NCBI RefSeq assembly: GCF_004168585.1
Contig: NZ_PGVH01000007.1
Coordinates: forward strand, 225,616 to 289,615
Reading direction: 5' to 3'
DNA length: 64,000 bases
Source of the DNA: Shewanella sp. OPT22
GTDB lineage: Bacteria > Pseudomonadota > Gammaproteobacteria > Enterobacterales > Shewanellaceae
The translations under genes were made by a program, and so were the position numbers. Under the pieces are notes generated by a model. It was given only the letters and a program-made list of their open reading frames with translations, was not told the origin of the DNA and did no database searches. Positions 59,142-64,000 of this stretch are shown one piece after another; position 1 is the stretch's first letter; each line of letters begins with the position of its first letter.

Positions 59142-59747
59142 ATGCACACTACGCAGCAAATATCAGCAGAGTTATCTCTAGAACAACATCGTCATAATTT
59201 TAAGCAAAAACGTTTCCTCGCTATGCCGCTATCAGGCACCATAGCTTGGCTTATTATTGCTGTTGGCAGTTACTTCTTTCCTGAATCTAAGCCATTTTTA
59301 TTATGGATATGTACTGGTTCGATTATTTATTTTGCATTGTTTCTAAGTAAATTCACAGGCGAAGATATATTAGGACGAAAAGGCCATAAAAACCCATTTG
59401 ATCAGCTGTTTCTTTTGGTTTTAGTGTTATGCATGATGATCTTCGCAATTGCCATTCCTTTTGCGCAAATTGATCATCGTTCCATTCCTTTGACCGTTGG
59501 CATATTGACTGGTTTGATGTGGATTCCCTTTTCTTGGTCGATTCAACATTTGGTAGGTTTACTTCATGGTATTGCGAGAACATTTTTAATTTTAGCAGCG
59601 TGGTACATAGCACCTGAGCACAGCTTTACCTTAATACCAACCATTATCGTGTTTACTTACATAGTAACAATTCCAGTACTAGAGCTGCGTTGGAGGAAGT
59701 ATAACAGCGATAATCAACCAATAGATGCCGTTGCTGCTTCTCACTAG
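59142..59747 (+). CDS. Multi-pass membrane protein, possibly DUF7010-like
   Basis: A 201-residue protein with about five to six hydrophobic segments from residue ~30 to ~185. The start at 59142 has AAAAAGGA 8 bases upstream; the frame is open further up but overlaps the TPR gene. The TSGTIAWLI-like first helix and overall length recall DUF7010, but that is a tentative memory-based match. It precedes the histidine kinase gene and could be its signal source or output. Confidence 0.65.
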   Translation: MHTTQQISAELSLEQHRHNFKQKRFLAMPLSGTIAWLIIAVGSYFFPESKPFLLWICTGSIIYFALFLSKFTGEDILGRKGHKNPFDQLFLLVLVLCMMIFAIAIPFAQIDHRSIPLTVGILTGLMWIPFSWSIQHLVGLLHGIARTFLILAAWYIAPEHSFTLIPTIIVFTYIVTIPVLELRWRKYNSDNQPIDAVAASH

Positions 59748-59761
59748 GTATAAATTGCTTG

Positions 59762-59782
59762 ATGACATCGTCTTTTTGTCAT
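59762..59782. promoter_or_regulatory. Second ATGACA/TGTCAT inverted pair, upstream of the kinase gene
   Basis: ATGACA and TGTCAT with a 9-base spacer, about 30 bases before the histidine kinase start. Same half-sites as at 58321. Confidence 0.4.
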
Positions 59783-59812
59783 GGTAAAAAGCTATAAAAA
59801 TAAGGACATACA

Positions 59813-60901
59813 ATGAAGAAAAGTCATTCGACGTTTTTACCTGAAGACAAGTTTGCATGGGTCTACCTGGTTAACCTTATCTTCTACTTTTTACCTATGT
59901 TTATCGCTCCAATGTCAAAGCTGGATATCGTTTGGAGCTTTGTCGCACTGGCGTTATTTTTACCATTATATTTTAAGCTCTTTAGCTGTAAATCATCACA
60001 GGCTGTTATCCCGCTTAGTTTAATGTTTGTGTTAGCGGTGGTGATTACACCAATAAATGCTGGTTCACTGGCTTTTTTTTCTTACGTTGCATTTTATGCG
60101 GGCTTTCACTTTTCTTTAAAGCGTGCGGCTGGGATTTGGGGAATCCAAGTCCTCACTATTGGCCTATTAAATTGGTATTTTTTTCCTAACTTTTTCTTTA
60201 TAGCTTGGGGGGGCGTATTAACTCTAGGTATCGGTGTCATTGGTGTAACTAATCGTCACCAACAAGAAAAGTTAAAGATGAAACAACAGAGCAATCAAGA
60301 GATAAAAACGCTGGCGACGATAGTTGAACGTGAGCGTATCGCCCGAGACTTGCACGACGTAATGGGACACTGTTTGTCCTCCATCACCCTAAAAGCTGAG
60401 CTCGCCAGTAAGCTTATTGATAATCAACATTATGACCTCGCCCAAAAACATTTAAACGAATTAGCCGAGATCTCCCGAGAAAACTTATCACAACTCAGAC
60501 AAACCGTATCCAACTATAAACATAAAGGATTGGAAACAACGGTAACTGAACTTTGTCAGCGCCTGAGAGACAAGGATATGCAGGTAAAACTTGATGGTGA
60601 GCTTCCTACCGCCTTATCTGCAACACAGGAAAGTCATTTATGTTTGATCCTCACCGAACTGACAAACAACATGCTCAAATACAGTCAAGCCACTGAATGC
60701 CAGTTCCAATTTGAACAAAACAATGACTCAAACATCATTTCAATGAGCGAAAATCAATCGTTAACCTCTATAAAGGAAGGCAACGGCTTAAAAGGTATAC
60801 GAGAAAGGATAGAGGACATCGGCGGAAAGTTTGAATATCAATTATCACCAGAATTGAGCTTTACCATTCAACTGCCATTAAAGGACAAAAATAATGATTA
60901 A
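59813..60901 (+). CDS. Sensor histidine kinase (NarL/DesK type)
   Basis: A 362-residue kinase. About five transmembrane segments occupy residues 15-145, then a HisKA_3 domain with the phospho-accepting His181 in ERERIARDLHDVMGH, and an HATPase domain (LTELTNNMLKYSQ; GNGLKGIRERIEDIGG). The last 8 bases overlap the response regulator gene. It probably senses a membrane or envelope state, as DesK-like kinases do; the signal is not known. Confidence 0.92.
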   Translation: MKKSHSTFLPEDKFAWVYLVNLIFYFLPMFIAPMSKLDIVWSFVALALFLPLYFKLFSCKSSQAVIPLSLMFVLAVVITPINAGSLAFFSYVAFYAGFHFSLKRAAGIWGIQVLTIGLLNWYFFPNFFFIAWGGVLTLGIGVIGVTNRHQQEKLKMKQQSNQEIKTLATIVERERIARDLHDVMGHCLSSITLKAELASKLIDNQHYDLAQKHLNELAEISRENLSQLRQTVSNYKHKGLETTVTELCQRLRDKDMQVKLDGELPTALSATQESHLCLILTELTNNMLKYSQATECQFQFEQNNDSNIISMSENQSLTSIKEGNGLKGIRERIEDIGGKFEYQLSPELSFTIQLPLKDKNND

Positions 60902-61493
60902 AATTTTATTAGCAGAAGATCAAGCGATGGTGCGTGGCGCTTTGAGCGCACTATTAACCTTAAGTGGGCACTGCCAAATTACCGAAGCAGAAAACGGTGA
61001 ACAAGCGCTTGCGCTATTAAAACAGCAACAATTTGACCTACTGCTGAGTGATATTGAAATGCCTAAAGTCACAGGCATTGAGCTCGCACAATGGGTGGCG
61101 GATAACCAACCGCAAACCAAAGTCGTCATTATCACCACCTTTAGCCGAGCTGGTTATATAAAGCGAGCGATTGAATGTGGTGTGAGTGGTTTTTTATTAA
61201 AAGATGCGCCTTCTGAACAGCTTGTTGATGCAATCACATCGGTAATGAATGGTAAACGAATCATCGATCCAGAACTGGCGATGATGGCGATTGGTGATAA
61301 AGATCCACTTAATGATAAAGAAAGACGCGCATTACGATTAGCTTCAGAGGGCAAATCAACCTCTGACATTGCCAGCACATTATTTATTGCCGAAGGAACG
61401 GTAAGAAACTACTTATCTGAGGCCATCAGCAAACTTAATGCGAGTAACCGAATTGATGCGGCAAGAATTGCTCAGCAAAAGGGATGGTTGTAA
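60894..61493 (+). CDS. LuxR-type response regulator
   Basis: A 199-residue regulator paired with the kinase. Receiver domain with acidic pocket AEDQ at residues 7-10, Asp53 in LLLSDIEMP, and Lys in FLLKDAPSEQ. The C-terminal GerE helix-turn-helix is STSDIASTLFIAEGTVRNYL followed by SEAISKLNA. It probably binds the ATGACA/TGTCAT sites upstream of its own gene group (inference). Confidence 0.94.
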   Translation: MIKILLAEDQAMVRGALSALLTLSGHCQITEAENGEQALALLKQQQFDLLLSDIEMPKVTGIELAQWVADNQPQTKVVIITTFSRAGYIKRAIECGVSGFLLKDAPSEQLVDAITSVMNGKRIIDPELAMMAIGDKDPLNDKERRALRLASEGKSTSDIASTLFIAEGTVRNYLSEAISKLNASNRIDAARIAQQKGWL

Positions 61494-61498
61494 AGATA

Positions 61499-61519
61499 AA
61501 GCTCCCAAAATGGGAGCTT
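61499..61519. terminator. Hairpin between convergent response-regulator and RDD genes
   Basis: AAGCTCCCA and TGGGAGCTT pair around AAA. T-tracts on both sides are short (TTACTTC on plus; TTATCTTTA on minus), so termination may be moderate. Confidence 0.6.
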
Positions 61520-61538
61520 ACTTCATTGTATCAATCAG

Positions 61539-62051
61539 TTACCGACGCCAGTTTTTCATTTCATTCGCTTCTTTAGACAGTTGAACCACTTCAGAACGAG
61601 TCATTCTGTCTTGAAGTGCCAACTTATCTGCCGATAGAAAAATAAATATATTCCCAATGCCAAGCAAAGACCAAACGACACGAGCATAAGCTGCCATCAT
61701 GCTGATATTTTGCCCATTAGGGTGTTGAATTTTTAATCGCCAGGTACGCATACCTAATGTTTGCCCACTTTTACTCCAAAAGTAAGCATAAAAACTGGCT
61801 AATGTGATCGTTAAATACAACTGCCAGATCCCTTTATATAAAGGAACTGCAAGTAATGCATCAGAGACAATTTTATAGCCATGATTGTTAATTAAGCCCG
61901 ACTCAATCAAAATCAAAAAGGCAATAAAACCAAAGACCACAGCAAATACTAAAACGCCAGCTGCAATCAGTGTGTCATAAACCATCGCACCTAACCGCCT
62001 CATAAACGTAGCACGGGGAAAGTTCGCATGCTCAGGGTTGATCATTACCAT
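61539..62051 (-). CDS. RDD family membrane protein
   Basis: A 170-residue protein with about three to four hydrophobic segments. It starts with the family pattern ATFMRRLGAMVYDTLIAAGV, where the Arg-Asp pair that names the family reads YDT; SGQTLGMRTWRLKI is another landmark. Its role is unknown; some RDD proteins are Na+/H+ antiporters. The start overlaps the stop of the upstream small gene by one base (TAATG), so they are coupled. Confidence 0.85.
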   Translation of the reverse strand: MVMINPEHANFPRATFMRRLGAMVYDTLIAAGVLVFAVVFGFIAFLILIESGLINNHGYKIVSDALLAVPLYKGIWQLYLTITLASFYAYFWSKSGQTLGMRTWRLKIQHPNGQNISMMAAYARVVWSLLGIGNIFIFLSADKLALQDRMTRSEVVQLSKEANEMKNWRR

Positions 62052-62305
62052 TATGCTTCCTCTTCCTCTCGAACAAAATGTATATGAGTAAAGCCCATCC
62101 TTAAAAATTCGGTTCTTCTGAAATCTCTTTCAGCTCGAGCCCCTTTCTTGGAAGTCATCGCTATTTGCTGCTCCATCTGTAAAAAGCGAGTTAAATCGAT
62201 TCCCTCTGCTTCTGCTGCAGCCTCATACAAGTCATGATGTACAGTATAACTAAAAGGAATGGTTTTGGTTTCACCTTTAAAGGTGTAGCGAACTTGACGT
62301 GCCAT
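62051..62305 (-). CDS. Small cytoplasmic protein of unknown function
   Basis: An 84-residue soluble protein with a beta-strand start (RQVRYTFKGETKTIPFSYTV), a helical centre and an acidic end. It is coupled to the RDD gene. The helical centre (HDLYEAAAEAEGIDL) slightly recalls ribbon-helix-helix or partner-type proteins, but no toxin is adjacent, so I do not call it an antitoxin. Confidence 0.65.
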   Translation of the reverse strand: MARQVRYTFKGETKTIPFSYTVHHDLYEAAAEAEGIDLTRFLQMEQQIAMTSKKGARAERDFRRTEFLRMGFTHIHFVREEEEA

Positions 62306-62438
62306 ATTGACTCCGAGTAATCAGTTATCGATATTATCCGAGATTGTTGATATCAATTGCAAACGTAAACAACTTGTTTAATACATATAACATTTGATAT
62401 TTTACTCTATTCGTCATTCGCAACAATTTGGAGGTTGC

Positions 62439-63080
62439 ATGTTAACGTTTCTGTTAGCGCATGAAAATTGGCCTTTCGCATTCGCATTCGCTTTTGTCAT
62501 TGCCTTGGGGATATTCGAAATTTTAGCCATGTTACTTGGCTTAAGTTTATTGAGTACTATCGACGATATTTTGCCTACCGAGATTGATGCTGACATTGAT
62601 TCCAGTGGAGCTGCAAGTGGTATTACTGGTTTATTAGGCTGGCTATGCTTAGGACGATTACCACTGCTGATCTGGTTAGTTTTGACATTAACGACGTTCT
62701 CGATATTAGGTTTTATAGGCAGTTATCTCTCCATTTATGTTTTTGAACATTATCAACCCATCTGGATGGTTACCTCTTTAGCTGCTGGTATCACAATTAT
62801 TAGTATTCATTACACTGGGAATTGGTTAGCAAATCTATTACCTAAAAATGAAACCAGTGCTATTAACCGCGATGATTTAGCAGGCAGCGTTGGCAACATC
62901 ACGCTTGGTATTGCCACTCACGAAACACCTGCTGAGGCGGTAATTAAAGACGCTTTCTTACAAAAGCATTATGTCCGTGTGATCCCAGATTCTCCTCGTG
63001 ACACATTCACTCAAGGTACATCCATCATTCTGCTTCGCCGCCAAGATAACCTCTGGTTAGCGGCAAGATACCAACAATAA
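62439..63080 (+). CDS. yqiJ: YqiJ-type membrane protein (OB-fold)
   Basis: A 213-residue protein. An N-terminal helix region (~10-35) and a second hydrophobic block (~65-125) anchor it; the C-terminal ~75 residues form an NfeD/OB-like domain (DDLAGSVGNITLGIATHETPA). The start at 62439 has TTGGAGG at 6-base spacing. It is 24 bases upstream of a flotillin gene, the standard yqiJ-yqiK pair, involved in membrane microdomains. Confidence 0.88.
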   Translation: MLTFLLAHENWPFAFAFAFVIALGIFEILAMLLGLSLLSTIDDILPTEIDADIDSSGAASGITGLLGWLCLGRLPLLIWLVLTLTTFSILGFIGSYLSIYVFEHYQPIWMVTSLAAGITIISIHYTGNWLANLLPKNETSAINRDDLAGSVGNITLGIATHETPAEAVIKDAFLQKHYVRVIPDSPRDTFTQGTSIILLRRQDNLWLAARYQQ

Positions 63081-63104
63081 CAATTAATCCATCAAGGAGT
63101 TTTA

Positions 63105-64000
63105 ATGGAAATTCAAGGACTCGATCTCAACAGTATGCCATTCGTATTTGCAGGTATGGCCATATTCGGATTCATCATCATAGGGGTGATGTTTGCCAAA
63201 CTTTACACCCGAGCAACAAAAGAACTCGCATTTGTCAGAACCGGATTTGGCGGTGAAAAAGTCATAAAAGACGGTGGCGCCATTGTATTGCCAGTACTGC
63301 ACGAAACGATATCCGTAAATATGAATACGTTGCGAATCGAAGTAGAAAAAACTCAAAAAGATGCGTTGATCACCAAAGATCGTATGCGTGTTGATGTAAA
63401 AGCTGACTTCTATTTGCGTGTAGCTCCCAACGCCGAAGGGATCTCAATGGCCGCTCAAACTCTTGGTAATCGTACCAATCGAGTAGAAGAGTTAAAAAAG
63501 TTAATGGAATCCAAATTCGTTGACGTTTTACGCGCCGTTGCTGCTGAAATGACAATGACAGAAATGCATGAACAACGGGCTGATTTTGTGCAACGCGTAC
63601 AAAATAATGTGGCCAACGATCTTGAAAAGAATGGTCTAGAGCTTGAGTCCGTTTCTTTAACAGGCTTTGATCAAACCGACCTTAATTACTTCAATGAAAA
63701 TAACGCATTCGATGCCGAAGGTCGTGCTCGACTGGCTAAAATCATCGAAGAAAAGCGCAAAGAAACCAACGACATTGAACAAGAAAACCGCATTAAGATT
63801 GAGCAGCGAAACCTAGAAGCCGAAAAACAATCACTTGAAATCGAAAAAAATGAGCAAGAAGCGAAACTTGTTCAACAACAAGCGATTGAATTTAAGCGCG
63901 CAGAACAGCAAGCTGAAATCATTAAGCAAAAAGAGCTTAAAACTCGCGAAGAGCGTGAAGCCGAAATTGCTAAAGAGCGTGCTATTGAAACCGCTGAAAT
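63105..64000 (+). CDS. yqiK: Flotillin family protein YqiK (3' truncated by window end)
   Basis: The first 298 residues of a flotillin. An N-terminal transmembrane segment (~14-34) is followed by the SPFH/Band 7 domain (VKADFYLRVAPNAEG ... AEMTMTEMHEQRADF) and then the start of a long Glu/Lys-rich coiled coil. AAGGAG lies just upstream. It oligomerises at the inner membrane and organises lipid microdomains with YqiJ. The frame is open at 64000. Confidence 0.93.
   Translation, partial: MEIQGLDLNSMPFVFAGMAIFGFIIIGVMFAKLYTRATKELAFVRTGFGGEKVIKDGGAIVLPVLHETISVNMNTLRIEVEKTQKDALITKDRMRVDVKADFYLRVAPNAEGISMAAQTLGNRTNRVEELKKLMESKFVDVLRAVAAEMTMTEMHEQRADFVQRVQNNVANDLEKNGLELESVSLTGFDQTDLNYFNENNAFDAEGRARLAKIIEEKRKETNDIEQENRIKIEQRNLEAEKQSLEIEKNEQEAKLVQQQAIEFKRAEQQAEIIKQKELKTREEREAEIAKERAIETAE

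Noticed and set aside
62051-62305. Antitoxin of a toxin-antitoxin pair
   Set aside because: The neighbouring gene encodes an RDD membrane protein, not a toxin, and no clear ribbon-helix-helix or other antitoxin motif is seen.

Overview
The window looks like chromosomal DNA of a marine gammaproteobacterium of the Shewanellaceae. Three conserved blocks support this: yajR-ssb near uvrA; rsmI / lpoA-yraN-diaA-dolP; and pilMNOPQ-aroK-aroB-damX-dam-rpe-gph-trpS next to mrcA. The number of ankyrin-repeat genes placed between these housekeeping blocks suggests Parashewanella or a close relative. That placement is inference from gene order and gene content, not from a database search.

Layout. 0-4 kb: the 3' end of an arsJ-type organoarsenical exporter, a small membrane protein, a sterol-desaturase-family enzyme and the cold-shock helicase deaD. 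4.1-8.2 kb: an accessory island on the minus strand with two related unknown proteins and an N-domain/ankyrin pair separated by an A9 tract. 8.3-18.7 kb: uvrA, a 1525-residue ankyrin protein, yajR and ssb. 18.8-20.7 kb: two related secreted-protein genes, one split by a short inverted-repeat element, plus a second such element. 20.7-28.9 kb: a trypsin-like protease lipoprotein with a secreted partner, a PAP2 phosphatase, RNase P RNA, and a tetR-adaptor-permease RND efflux operon with paired operators. 29-36 kb: an NPP1/NLP-type secreted protein, a decayed coding remnant, an alpha/beta hydrolase, a GST, and a YqhD-type reductase with a DJ-1-type protein divergent from a LysR regulator.

35.8-57 kb is mostly core. 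It holds rsmI, the lpoA-yraN-diaA-dolP envelope/replication group, another ankyrin gene, the long type IV pilus / shikimate / Dam / tryptophanyl-tRNA operon on the minus strand, and divergent mrcA (PBP1A, whose activator is LpoA). 57-64 kb: a calcium/sodium antiporter, a four-gene group (TPR protein, membrane protein, histidine kinase, response regulator) with repeated ATGACA/TGTCAT sites, an RDD protein with a small partner, and yqiJ-yqiK (flotillin, cut by the window end).

The most unusual content is the accessory set. It includes the possible slippage-fused ankyrin gene, the giant ankyrin protein with a tandem supermodule and a basic tail, two related unknown proteins with internal repeats, and the NPP1-like protein. 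Together these suggest a host-associated lifestyle, but no function is proven by the sequence. No tRNA, CRISPR array or complete transposase gene was seen.
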